The translations under genes and the position numbers were made by a program. Shown piece by piece: positions 24,357 through 34,665 of a DNA stretch of 64,000 nt (within the stretch, counting starts at the first letter, position 1; each line of letters starts with the position of its first letter). This stretch comes from Streptomyces olindensis (GTDB lineage Bacteria; Actinomycetota; Actinomycetes; Streptomycetales; Streptomycetaceae). The notes beneath the pieces are model-generated. The model saw only the letters and a program-made list of their open reading frames with translations, had not been told where the DNA came from and made no database searches. The DNA lies in contig JJOH01000014.1 of NCBI GenBank assembly GCA_000696115.1, positions 62,001 through 126,000 on the forward strand, written 5' to 3'.

Positions 24357-25310
24357 ATGCACACCGACCTCGTGGCCGCGCTCGACATCGGCGGCACCAA
24401 GATCGCCGGCGCTCTGGTGGACGGCCACGGCCGGATCCTGGCCCGCGTCCAGCGGCCGACGCCCGCCCGGGAGGACGGCGACACCGTGATGCGGGCCGTG
24501 GAGGAGGTGCTCGGCGAACTCACGGTCTCTCCGCTGTGGGAGCGCGCCGCTGCCGTGGGGATCGGCAGCGCCGGGCCCGTGGACGCCTCCGCGGGCACGG
24601 TGAGCCCGGTGAACGTGCCCGGCTGGCGCGACTACCCGCTCGTCGCCCGGGTCCGGGCCGCGGCCGGGAACCTGCCCGTGGAGCTGATCGGTGACGGTGT
24701 GGCGATCACGGCGGCCGAGCACTGGCAGGGCGCCGCCCGCGGTCACGACAACGCGCTGTGCATGGTCGTCTCCACGGGTGTCGGCGGCGGTCTGGTGCTC
24801 GGCGGGCGGCTGCACCCGGGGCCCACGGGCAACGCGGGTCACATCGGCCACATCAGCGTGGACCTCGACGGCGATCTCTGCCCGTGCGGCTCGCGCGGCT
24901 GCGTGGAGCGCATCGCGAGCGGCCCGAACATCGCCCGCCGGGCTCTGGAGAACGGCTGGCGCCCCGGCCCCGAGGGTGACACGTCCGCCGCGGCGGTGGC
25001 CGAGGCGGCCCGGTCCGGGGACCCGGTCGCGGTCGCCTCGTTCGACCGGGCCGCCCAGGCCCTGGCCGCCGGGATCGCCGCCACCGCGACCCTGGTCGAG
25101 ATCGACATCGTGGTGATCGGCGGGGGAGTGGGCAAGGCGGGCGACATCCTCTTCGCTCCCCTGCGCAAGGCCCTGCGCGGCTACGCGACCCTTTCCTTCG
25201 TCCAGCACCTGACCGTGGCACCGGCCCAGATGGGCACCGACGCGGGCCTGGTGGGTGCGGCGGCGGCAGCGCTGGCGAAGCGCACGGACGCCGCCGCGGC
25301 GGGCGTGTGA
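24357..25310 (+). CDS. ROK-family sugar kinase
   Basis: A 317-residue ROK protein: ATP-binding LDIGGTKIAGALVD, the sugar/phosphate loop VVSTGVGGGLVLGG, the ROK signature GPTGNAGHIGHISVD and the zinc-binding CPCGSRGCVERIASG. It phosphorylates a hexose such as glucose or N-acetylmannosamine with ATP; the exact sugar cannot be told. GGGAGA precedes ATG 24357. The divergent LacI gene is its likely regulator. The length is standard for ROK glucokinases. Confidence 0.85.
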   Translation: MHTDLVAALDIGGTKIAGALVDGHGRILARVQRPTPAREDGDTVMRAVEEVLGELTVSPLWERAAAVGIGSAGPVDASAGTVSPVNVPGWRDYPLVARVRAAAGNLPVELIGDGVAITAAEHWQGAARGHDNALCMVVSTGVGGGLVLGGRLHPGPTGNAGHIGHISVDLDGDLCPCGSRGCVERIASGPNIARRALENGWRPGPEGDTSAAAVAEAARSGDPVAVASFDRAAQALAAGIAATATLVEIDIVVIGGGVGKAGDILFAPLRKALRGYATLSFVQHLTVAPAQMGTDAGLVGAAAAALAKRTDAAAAGV

Positions 25311-25414
25311 GACCGCGCAGGAACGTTCAGGCGGTGAGGACCGGGCGTCTCACGGGCCCCGCCTGCGGCTGATCCGGAGGGAACCGCTCCGAGCGGGGTG
25401 GCATCTGGCCCGGC

Positions 25415-25882
25415 GTGGGCGTCGTGATGGTGTTCTTCGGGCTGGGTTTCATGGGCGGGTGGGCGGCGGCCCTCGCCGCGCTGGCGTACGCCGTCGTCAC
25501 GCTGGTCCGCGACCGCTCACGGGACCGGGTGCGGCGCCAGGGGCGCCCCGCGGTAGGGCTGCTGGTCCCGGCCCCCGCGTACCGGCGCTTCGACATGAGG
25601 CTCGCCGTGGCGGCCCTCCTGGCCGACCTCTGGCTCGTGTCGGCGGTCATCGTGTTCGGCGCCGACGGCGTCTTCACCGAGGAGTGGATGGGCTACCCCG
25701 GCATGGTCGACCCCACCGGTCAGGGATACCAGGCCGGCGCGGAGAGCCTGCTGCGCACGACCGCGTGGTGGACCGCGGGGACCGCGCTCCTCGCCCGGTG
25801 CTGGACCACCGCCGCCGTGCAGCTGTGCGTGCTGTCGCCCGCGGCCTGGTGGATCGGCTCGTTCGACACCTACTACACCTGA
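25415..25882 (+). CDS. Small multi-pass membrane protein, unknown function
   Basis: A 155-residue protein with about four hydrophobic segments: VVMVFFGLGFMGGWAAALAALAYAVV, then MRLAVAALLADLWLVSAVIVFGA, TAWWTAGTALLARCWTT and LCVLSPAAWWIGSF. The first loop is strongly basic (RDRSRDRVRRQG), so it should face the cytoplasm. GTG 25415 is the longest sensible start; ATG 25427 is an alternative, and neither has a good ribosome site. It follows the ROK kinase on the same strand, but a 104-bp gap with a small palindrome (25384-25396) separates them. No function assigned. Confidence 0.6.
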   Translation: MGVVMVFFGLGFMGGWAAALAALAYAVVTLVRDRSRDRVRRQGRPAVGLLVPAPAYRRFDMRLAVAALLADLWLVSAVIVFGADGVFTEEWMGYPGMVDPTGQGYQAGAESLLRTTAWWTAGTALLARCWTTAAVQLCVLSPAAWWIGSFDTYYT

Positions 25883-25961
25883 CGGAGACCGGACCCTCCT
25901 CTGCCGGGCTCTGTTCGCGGAAACCGACCGCACGTCCGTGCGATGTGGCACGATCGCGCGT

Positions 25962-26405
25962 GTGAGCAGCAGACCCGCCTCGGTGCAGCGCCTGAGCGAC
26001 CTCGCCCGACTGCGCCGGGTCAAGGACCGGATCGACCGGGAGTACGCGCAGCCGCTGGACGTCGAGGCGCTGGCCCGGGGAGTGCACATGTCGGCCGGGC
26101 ACCTCAGCCGCGCGTTCCGGCAGGCGTACGGGGAGTCGCCGTACAGCTACCTCATGACGCGGCGCATCGAGCGCGCGATGGCGCTGCTGCGCCGTGGCGA
26201 CCTCAGCGTCACGGAGGTGTGCTTCGAGGTCGGCTGCCAGTCGCTGGGCACCTTCAGCACCCGCTTCACCGAGCTGGTCGGAATGCCGCCGAGCACCTAC
26301 CGGCGGGAGGCGGCGCGCGCGACCGCGGGGATCCCGTCGTGCGTGGCGAAGCAGGTCACCAGACCGGTCAGGAATCGAGAAGCGCCCGCCGGGAGCCGAA
26401 ACTAG
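25962..26405 (+). CDS. AraC-family regulator (DNA-binding domain only)
   Basis: A 147-residue protein made almost entirely of the AraC double HTH: LDVEALARGVHMSAGHLSRAFRQAYGESPYSYLMTRRIERAM, then SVTEVCFEVGCQSLGTFSTRFTELVGMPPSTYR. There is no ligand-binding domain, as in short SoxS/MarA-like members. The start is GTG 25962 (VSSRPASVQ). The VOC gene begins 11 bp downstream, and the pair recurs in actinobacteria as a regulator-glyoxalase unit, so it probably controls that gene. Confidence 0.85.
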   Translation: MSSRPASVQRLSDLARLRRVKDRIDREYAQPLDVEALARGVHMSAGHLSRAFRQAYGESPYSYLMTRRIERAMALLRRGDLSVTEVCFEVGCQSLGTFSTRFTELVGMPPSTYRREAARATAGIPSCVAKQVTRPVRNREAPAGSRN

Positions 26406-26415
26406 CGTGGGGGCC

Positions 26416-26832
26416 ATGGACATCACCATTCACGCGAGTTTCCTGCCGCACGACGACCCGGACGCCGCCCTGGCGTTCTACCGCGACACCCTCGGCTTCG
26501 AGGTCCGCAACGACGTCGGCTACGAGGGCATGCGCTGGATCACGGTCGGGCCCGCCGGCCAGCCCGGGACGAACATCGTCCTGCACCCGCCGGCCGCCGA
26601 CCCCGGCATCACCGAGGACGAGCGGCGCACCATCGCCGAGATGATGGCCAAGGGCACCTACGCGAGCATCGTCCTCGCCACCCCCGATGTCGACGGCACC
26701 TTCGAGCGGCTGCAGGCGGGCGACGCCGAGGTCGTCCAGGAGCCCATGGACCAGCCGTACGGCGTTCGCGACTGCGCCTTCCGCGACCCCGCGGGCAACA
26801 TGGTCCGCATCCAGCAGCTGAAGACGCAGTAG
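26416..26832 (+). CDS. VOC-family protein (glyoxalase/resistance-type)
   Basis: A 138-residue single VOC domain: ASFLPHDDPDAALAFYRDTLGFEVRNDV opens it, and YGVRDCAFRDPAGNMVRIQQ closes it. TAGCGT lies 11 nt upstream of ATG 26416, so it may also be transcribed as a leaderless mRNA in addition to reading through from the AraC gene. VOC proteins of this size often bind or modify antibiotics or methylglyoxal-type compounds; the following UvrA-like gene makes a role in DNA-damage or drug protection possible. Confidence 0.85.
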   Translation: MDITIHASFLPHDDPDAALAFYRDTLGFEVRNDVGYEGMRWITVGPAGQPGTNIVLHPPAADPGITEDERRTIAEMMAKGTYASIVLATPDVDGTFERLQAGDAEVVQEPMDQPYGVRDCAFRDPAGNMVRIQQLKTQ

Positions 26833-26900
26833 CGGTCCCACCGACCGACCCTCACTCCGCGGGATCCCGGTACGGCGCCCAGCACCGCCGGCTCCCGCAT

Positions 26901-26931
26901 CCCCGCGCCGCACCTCCGGGCCGGCGCGGGG
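26901..26931 (+). terminator. Stem-loop terminator after the AraC-VOC pair
   Basis: CCCCGCGCCG and its exact complement CGGCGCGGGG are separated by 11 nt. It stands 69 nt after the VOC stop and 50 nt before the UvrA-like gene, and probably separates the two transcripts. Confidence 0.65.
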
Positions 26932-26980
26932 CGACGAGATCGTCCGAGCGCGGCAGCCCCGCCCGAAAGATGGAGACACC

Positions 26981-29377
<2,397 letters not shown>

Positions 29378-29477
29378 CGTGCCCGATTACCGGACATAAC
29401 GTGCGAAAAGGATGAATAGCGGCACGTTCCGGGGGCACTCCGTCCCCTGAACCACCCCCCTCGGAACGGAGCCGCTG

Positions 29478-29753
29478 ATGATCATCAAGAAGATGCACGA
29501 GATGGGCGTCCGCAGCGAGCACGCCTACATGGCCGCCATGGCGTCCATCGGCTTCAGCGTCGTCACCTGGATGGGCTCTTTGAAGATGGAACCCGGCACC
29601 GGCCTCGCCCGTGCCGACCGCTGGGGCATCTTCGTCGGTGAATGGGCACCCACCTTCTTCGGCCTCGGCCTCGCACTGTCCCACTACGAACAGCACGACG
29701 GCACCCTCACGGCCGACGTCCACGAATTCCGGCAGACGAAGAAAGCCGGCTGA
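29478..29753 (+). CDS. Small membrane-associated hypothetical protein
   Basis: A 91-residue protein with one clear hydrophobic segment, YMAAMASIGFSVVTWMG, and a second weaker one, PTFFGLGLALS. The N-terminus MIIKKMHEMGVRSEH is basic. GGAACGGAG precedes ATG 29478 at a good distance, and the upstream 100 bp is relatively A/T-rich with a CGTGCC/GGCACG inverted arrangement, suggesting its own promoter. I do not recognise the family. Confidence 0.6.
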   Translation: MIIKKMHEMGVRSEHAYMAAMASIGFSVVTWMGSLKMEPGTGLARADRWGIFVGEWAPTFFGLGLALSHYEQHDGTLTADVHEFRQTKKAG

Positions 29754-29803
29754 ACGGCCCCTCCCGACGAGCGCTCGGCGCCGTCTTCGCGGACCCTGAT
29801 GCC

Positions 29804-30040
29804 ATGGCGTCCGTGAAACCCGTCGTGGTCTACCCGCCTGCCGCGGACGGCGGCAGGCGGGTCCGTGTGGACGACCGGTTCCTCGGCATCGCCTACGGGC
29901 TGCTGGACGTCGCCGAATTCCTGCGGCGGGCGGGGATCGAGGACGCGGACGAGGCGTACGTGGTGGCGTCGGGGCTGATCGAGTGGCGGGGCGGGGGCCC
30001 CGGCGCCTGGGGCACCGAGCCGGACGGCGACTCGGCATGA
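29804..30040 (+). CDS. Small hypothetical protein
   Basis: A 78-residue acidic protein: PVVVYPPAADGGRRVRVDDRFLGIAYGLLDVAEFLRRAGI, then DEAYVVASGLIEWRGGGPGAWG. The conserved-looking core (valine strands, then a DVAEFLRRAG helix) resembles small orphan proteins common in Streptomyces. No signal or membrane segment. ATG 29804 lacks a strong ribosome site and may be leaderless. Function unknown. Confidence 0.6.
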   Translation: MASVKPVVVYPPAADGGRRVRVDDRFLGIAYGLLDVAEFLRRAGIEDADEAYVVASGLIEWRGGGPGAWGTEPDGDSA

Positions 30041-30106
30041 GGCGTTCCCTCGCCCGGTCGTACGCCGCTGCGTGACTCCGCGGCGCCTCGCGGCGTTGTG
30101 CCGGGC

Positions 30107-30307
30107 ATGAAGAAGCGCAGCATGCTCGCCATCGCCTCCCTCGCCACCGGATTCGTCGTCGCGGCGGTCACCCCGTCCCACGCCCTCACGGAGAACCTGG
30201 GCACCTCCAGCGTGGACGACACCCTCAAGACGCTCGACGAGACCGTCGCCAAGGACAGCCTGTCCCTGGACCGGGAGGACGGCAGCCAGGAGAAGGAGAA
30301 GGGCTGA
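30107..30307 (+). CDS. Small secreted peptide
   Basis: A 66-residue protein. MKKRSMLAIASLATGFVVAAVTPSHA is a Sec signal peptide, leaving a mature peptide of about 40 residues rich in D, E, K and S (TENLGTSSVDDTLKTLDETVAKDSLSL). No cysteines, sortase motif or lipobox are visible. It ends 22 bp before a strong terminator. Function unknown; a secreted amphipathic helix is likely. Confidence 0.6.
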   Translation: MKKRSMLAIASLATGFVVAAVTPSHALTENLGTSSVDDTLKTLDETVAKDSLSLDREDGSQEKEKG

Positions 30308-30328
30308 CGAGCCGCCCGGCCCCGGCCC

Positions 30329-30370
30329 ACGGCGCCGGCGCTCCCCGTGTGAGGGGGGCGCCGGCGCCGT
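30329..30370. terminator. Strong stem-loop terminator
   Basis: An 18-bp stem with a single wobble position (ACGGCGCCGGCGCTCCCC against its complement) and a 6-nt loop, 22 nt after the secreted-peptide stop. Confidence 0.8.
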
Positions 30371-30453
30371 CGTCATGCGCCCTCAACTGCGGCTGGTTTT
30401 CGTGGCAGGGTGAAGCGGGCAAGCCTCAGGGGGCCAACAGAAGAGGGGGACCT

Positions 30454-31497
30454 GTGACCGTCGTCTGGATCAACGGCGCGTTCGGTGCGGGGAAGACCAC
30501 CACCGCACGGGAGCTGATCGAACTGATCCCGAACAGCACGCTCTTCGACCCGGAGGTCATCGGCGGCGCGCTAGCCCACCTGCTGCCGCCCAAACACCTC
30601 GCCGAGGTCGGCGACTTCCAGGACCTGCCGATCTGGCGACGCCTCGTGATCGACACGGCGGCGGCGATGCTCGCCGAGCTCGGCGGGACCCTGGTGGTCC
30701 CCATGACCCTGCTGCGCCAGGAGTACCGCGACGAGATCTTCGGCGGACTGGCCGCGCGCAGGATTCCGGTCAGCCACATCCTGCTCGCTCCGGCCGAAAC
30801 GATACTGCGGGAGCGCATAGCGGGCCGCGAGGTTCCCCCCGACCTCCCCGACGGCGAGATGCGAATACGCCAGTGGTCCTTCGACCACATCGAGCCCTAC
30901 CGGGCCGCCCTCGCCTCCTGGCTCACCGCCGACGCCCACCCCGTGGACACCAGCGACCTCACCCCGTACCAGACCGCCGCCCGGATCGCCGAGGCCGTCA
31001 ACAGCGGTGCCGTGCCCGTCTGCGACATCGTGCAGACGCCCGAGCCCACCGCCGAGACGCTCGCCGCCGGGGTGCTCCTCTTCGACGAGCGGGACCGGGT
31101 GCTGCTGGTCGACCCCACCTACAAGCCCGGCTGGGAGTTCCCCGGCGGGGTCGTCGAGCCCGGAGAGGCGCCCGCGCGCGCCGGGATGCGGGAGGTCGCC
31201 GAGGAGACCGGCATCCGCCTGGAGGAGGTGCCCGGCCTGCTCGTCGTCGACTGGGAACGCCCCGCACCCCCCGGCTTCGGCGGACTGCGGCTCCTCTTCG
31301 ACGGCGGTCTCCTCGCCGCCGCGGAGGCCGAACGGCTGCTGCTGCCCGGCCCCGAGCTGCGCGACTGGCGGTTCGTCACCGAGGAGGAGGCCGCCGGACT
31401 GCTGCCGCCCGTGCGCTACGAGCGACTGCGGTGGGCGTTGCGGGCGCGGGAACGCGGAGCCGCGTTCTACCTGGAAGCCGGGGTTCCGCTGGGCTGA
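30454..31497 (+). CDS. P-loop kinase (TmrB-like) fused to a Nudix hydrolase
   Basis: A 347-residue two-domain protein. Residues 1-190 form an AAA/P-loop domain with VVWINGAFGAGKTTTA (Walker A at 7-15) and LFDPEVIGG, which resembles the tunicamycin-resistance protein TmrB. Residues ~200-347 carry a Nudix box, GGVVEPGEAPARAGMREVAEETGI (from about 231), with the full G-x5-E-x7-RE-x2-EE-x-G pattern. GTG 30454 has a GAGGGGG ribosome site. Such a fusion probably couples phosphorylation and hydrolysis of a nucleotide-linked metabolite or drug; both roles are inferred. Confidence 0.85.
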   Translation: MTVVWINGAFGAGKTTTARELIELIPNSTLFDPEVIGGALAHLLPPKHLAEVGDFQDLPIWRRLVIDTAAAMLAELGGTLVVPMTLLRQEYRDEIFGGLAARRIPVSHILLAPAETILRERIAGREVPPDLPDGEMRIRQWSFDHIEPYRAALASWLTADAHPVDTSDLTPYQTAARIAEAVNSGAVPVCDIVQTPEPTAETLAAGVLLFDERDRVLLVDPTYKPGWEFPGGVVEPGEAPARAGMREVAEETGIRLEEVPGLLVVDWERPAPPGFGGLRLLFDGGLLAAAEAERLLLPGPELRDWRFVTEEEAAGLLPPVRYERLRWALRARERGAAFYLEAGVPLG

Positions 31498-31802
31498 CGG
31501 CGAGCCCCCGTCCGTGCCCTTTACCCGGCCCGGGGGATTCCGAGGGAAAAGCAAAAGGAAACGTCGTCGGAGCCACGGCCAATCGATCCCCAAGGAATCT
31601 CCCGCACTCCTTCACGCGGCGGGTAATCACATTCCCCGCTTGCGTCAACACTTTTCCATGACCGCAAACAATCCCTTTTCTGGCCCCTGCTCGGCTTGAC
31701 CGGACTCGCACGGCATTGCGAAAGTCCGCAGAGTCTCACGGCGGAAGTTACGACCGCCACCCAATTTCCTTGCCCCAGGGGCAGATCCGGGATGTCCGTA
31801 CG
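31498..31802 (+). promoter_or_regulatory. 305-bp intergenic leader of the peptide transporter operon
   Basis: A gene-free stretch between the TmrB-Nudix gene and the peptide transporter. It is clearly less G/C-rich than its flanks (runs such as gcaaaagg, caatcccttttc). TTGACC at about 31697 could be a -35, with TTGCGA 18 nt later as a weak -10. I found no perfect long palindrome, riboswitch-like structure or open frame with coding character in it. Confidence 0.4.
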
Positions 31803-32834
31803 ATGACCACGCAACACCAGCCGGTCGACACCGGCGGCGGCACCGCGCTGCTGACCGAGCCGTCGACGCAGGACCCCAGACCCGGCGGCACGGGCGTCGC
31901 CGGCCGCTCACCGGCCCGGATGGCCTGGCGGCGGATCAGGCGGGACAAGGTCACCATGACCGCCCTGGTGGTCACCGTCCTGTTCGTCGTGATCGCGCTG
32001 CTCGCGCCGGTGCTCACCGCGGTGACCGGCTGGGGACCGATCACCCCCGACAACAAGGCGATCGACCCGGACACGGGCAACTTCCCCTACGGCTCGCTGG
32101 GCGGCATCAGCGCCCAGCACCTGCTGGGCGTCGAACCGGGCACGGGCTACGACCTGTTCGCCCGCATCGTCTACGGCCTGCGTACCTCCCTCTACGTGGG
32201 ATTCGCCTCCGCCGTGCTCTCCACCGTCGTCGGGGTCGTGGCGGGCCTCGCGGCCGGGTACTTCGGCGGCTGGGTCGACTCCCTGCTGTCCCGGGTCATG
32301 GACGTGATGCTGGCGTTCCCGCAGTTGCTGTTCATCATCGCGCTCACCCCGGTGATCCAGAACGCCCTGCAGACCAACAGCCACGGCGGCACCGACGAGA
32401 ACCTCCGACTGCTCGTGCTGGTCCTCAACATCGCCGTCTTCGCCTGGGCGTACACCGCCCGGCTGGTGCGCGGACAGGTGCTGTCCCTGCGCGAGCGGGA
32501 GTTCGTCGACGCCGCGCGGCTGATGAGCGCGGGCCGGCGGCACATCCTGTTCCGGCAGCTGCTGCCCAACCTCTGGGCGCCGATCCTGATCTCCTTCGCG
32601 CTCGCCGTCCCGCAGAACATCACCACCGAGGCGGCGCTGTCGTACCTGGGTGTCGGCGTCATCCCGCCCAACCCCGACTGGGGAGCCCTGCTGTCGGACG
32701 CCTCCCAGTTCTTCCTGCAGGACCCGATGTACCTCTTCGTGCCCGGCGTCCTGCTCCTCGTCCTGGTCCTGGCGCTCAACCTCCTCGGGGACGGCGTCCG
32801 GGACGCGCTGGACCCCCGCGCCCGGCGCGGCTGA
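31803..32834 (+). CDS. Peptide ABC transporter permease (DppC/OppC type)
   Basis: A 343-residue inner-membrane permease. The N-terminal soluble stretch leads to RMAWRRIRRDKVTMTALVVTVLFVVIALLAP, a standard OppC/DppC opening; the EAA-type loop reads LREREFVDAARLMSAGRRHILFRQLLPNL. It pairs with the DppB-like protein encoded 1.8 kb downstream. ATG 31803 is preceded by a weak GGGATG. It is the first gene of the operon, ahead of the binding protein, an order (C-A-B-D-F) that differs from the enteric one. Confidence 0.9.
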   Translation: MTTQHQPVDTGGGTALLTEPSTQDPRPGGTGVAGRSPARMAWRRIRRDKVTMTALVVTVLFVVIALLAPVLTAVTGWGPITPDNKAIDPDTGNFPYGSLGGISAQHLLGVEPGTGYDLFARIVYGLRTSLYVGFASAVLSTVVGVVAGLAAGYFGGWVDSLLSRVMDVMLAFPQLLFIIALTPVIQNALQTNSHGGTDENLRLLVLVLNIAVFAWAYTARLVRGQVLSLREREFVDAARLMSAGRRHILFRQLLPNLWAPILISFALAVPQNITTEAALSYLGVGVIPPNPDWGALLSDASQFFLQDPMYLFVPGVLLLVLVLALNLLGDGVRDALDPRARRG

Positions 32835-32910
32835 CAAGCCACCCCCCGAGTATCGGCCCGGCGGCTCCACGAACGGCCGTCGGGCCCGTAGCAAGAACGG
32901 AGTTTCCTCA

Positions 32911-34587
32911 ATGACGCGCAACACGCGCAGATCGCGCACGGTCGCTCTCACGGCCTCCGCCGTGATGATCGCCCTGGGGGCCACCGCATGCGGAGGGTCC
33001 TCCGGCAGCAGCGGCAGCGGCGCACCCGGCAAGGGCGGCACCCTGACCGTCCTGGACAAGGCGGACTTCGACCACCTCGACCCCCAGCGCGTCTACACGA
33101 CCGAGGGATCGAGCATGGACGAGGAGATCGTCCGGACCCTCACCGGCTGGGACGAGACGGGCTCGCAGCCCAAGCTGGTCGGCGACCTCGCCACCGACAC
33201 CGGAACACCGAGCAAGGGCGCCACCGTCTGGACCTTCCACCTCCGGCACGGCATCAAGTACCAGGACGGCACCGAGGTCACCGCACCCGACGTCAAGTAC
33301 GGCGTCGAGCGGTTCTTCTCGTCCGACATCAACGGCGGCCCGCCCTACGCCGCCCAGTGGCTCGTCGGCGGCGCCGACTACAAGGGCCCCTACCAGGGCA
33401 AGGAGCTCGCCTCCATCCAGACGCCGGACAAGTACACGATCGTCTTCCACCTGAACCAGCCGGTGGCCGACTTCAACGAGACCACCGCGATGACCGGCTG
33501 GGCGGCCGTGCCCAAGGCCCATGACACCGGCTCGACGTACGACACCAAGGTCTGGGCCGACGGCCCGTACATGATCAAGTCGTACACCAAGAACAAGGAA
33601 CTCGTCCTCACCCGGAACAAGTACTGGTCGCAGTCGACCGACCCGATCCGGCAGCAGAACGTCGACGAGATGGACGTGAAGTTCGGCCAGGACGAGGCGG
33701 CCATCGACCAGCAGATCAAGGCCGACGCCGGCACCGCGCAGACGTCGATCCAGCAGTGGCCCATCGCCGGATCCGACCTGGCGCAACTCGCCAACGACCC
33801 GTCCCTGAAGAGCCGTTACTACAAGATCCCGGCACCCGGCATCAACTACCTCGCGATCAACACCACCCGCGTCAAGGACCTCCGGGTGCGCCAGGCCATC
33901 GAGTACGCCATCGACAAGACGACGGTCCGCGGCGCCTTCGGCGGCTCGGCGTACGGCGACTACGCCACCACCATGCTGAGCCCCGGCATCGGCGGCTACA
34001 AGAAGTTCAACCTGTACAGCGCCAACCCCTCGGGCAACCTCGCCAAGGCCAAGGCGCTGATGAAGCAGGCGGGCAACCCGAAGCCGACCATGTCGATCGC
34101 CGTGGAGAACACCGCCACCGAGGAGCACTTCGCCGACGCCGTGAAGACCGCGCTGGAGCGCATCGGCATCCACGTCAACATCTCCCCGATCGACGCCGCG
34201 AACTACTTCAGCACCGTCAGTAACACGAAGAACCAGTACGACCTGACCTGGGGCGACTGGATCGCCGACTGGCCGAACGCCTCCACGGTGCTGCCCACCC
34301 TCTTCGACGGCCGGCTGATCAAGAAGAACCCGCAGGCCAACCAGGACCTGTCGTACCTGAACGACCCGAAGGTCAACGCGCTGATCGACAAGGCCGCCAA
34401 GATGACCGACGTCAAGCAGCGCAACGCCACCTACGGGCAGCTGGACGAGCAGATCCTCAAGGACGCCGCCGTGGTCCCGCTGATGTACATGAACTTCAGC
34501 GACATGTCCGGCTCCAAGGTCGGCGGAGTCATCCCCGACACGATCCTGGCCGAGCCGAGCCTGGTCCACGTCTACGTCAAGCACTGA
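32911..34587 (+). CDS. Peptide ABC transporter substrate-binding lipoprotein
   Basis: A 558-residue SBP family 5 lipoprotein. The signal ends in the lipobox LGATAC (Cys about 27), followed by a Ser/Gly linker. Family 5 motifs: GGTLTVLDKADFDHLDPQ, WTFHLRHGIKYQDGTEVTAPDVKYGVERF and INTTRVKDLRVRQAIEYAIDK. It binds oligopeptides or similar solutes outside the membrane and delivers them to the DppBC-type permeases. GGAG precedes ATG 32911. A stable hairpin follows its stop, as expected for a gene needed in excess over the permeases. Confidence 0.9.
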   Translation: MTRNTRRSRTVALTASAVMIALGATACGGSSGSSGSGAPGKGGTLTVLDKADFDHLDPQRVYTTEGSSMDEEIVRTLTGWDETGSQPKLVGDLATDTGTPSKGATVWTFHLRHGIKYQDGTEVTAPDVKYGVERFFSSDINGGPPYAAQWLVGGADYKGPYQGKELASIQTPDKYTIVFHLNQPVADFNETTAMTGWAAVPKAHDTGSTYDTKVWADGPYMIKSYTKNKELVLTRNKYWSQSTDPIRQQNVDEMDVKFGQDEAAIDQQIKADAGTAQTSIQQWPIAGSDLAQLANDPSLKSRYYKIPAPGINYLAINTTRVKDLRVRQAIEYAIDKTTVRGAFGGSAYGDYATTMLSPGIGGYKKFNLYSANPSGNLAKAKALMKQAGNPKPTMSIAVENTATEEHFADAVKTALERIGIHVNISPIDAANYFSTVSNTKNQYDLTWGDWIADWPNASTVLPTLFDGRLIKKNPQANQDLSYLNDPKVNALIDKAAKMTDVKQRNATYGQLDEQILKDAAVVPLMYMNFSDMSGSKVGGVIPDTILAEPSLVHVYVKH

Positions 34588-34607
34588 CGGACGCCCCCTC
34601 TCTCCAC

Positions 34608-34635
34608 CCCGCCGGCGGCCCCGGCCGCCGGCGGG
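34608..34635 (+). terminator. Intra-operon hairpin after the binding-protein gene
   Basis: A perfect 12-bp stem (CCCGCCGGCGGC and complement) with a 4-nt loop, 20 nt after the SBP stop and 30 nt before the next permease gene. It probably stabilises the upstream mRNA or acts as a partial terminator. Confidence 0.65.
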
Positions 34636-34665
34636 CATCCCACTCACGTCAGGTCCCGGCACCCC

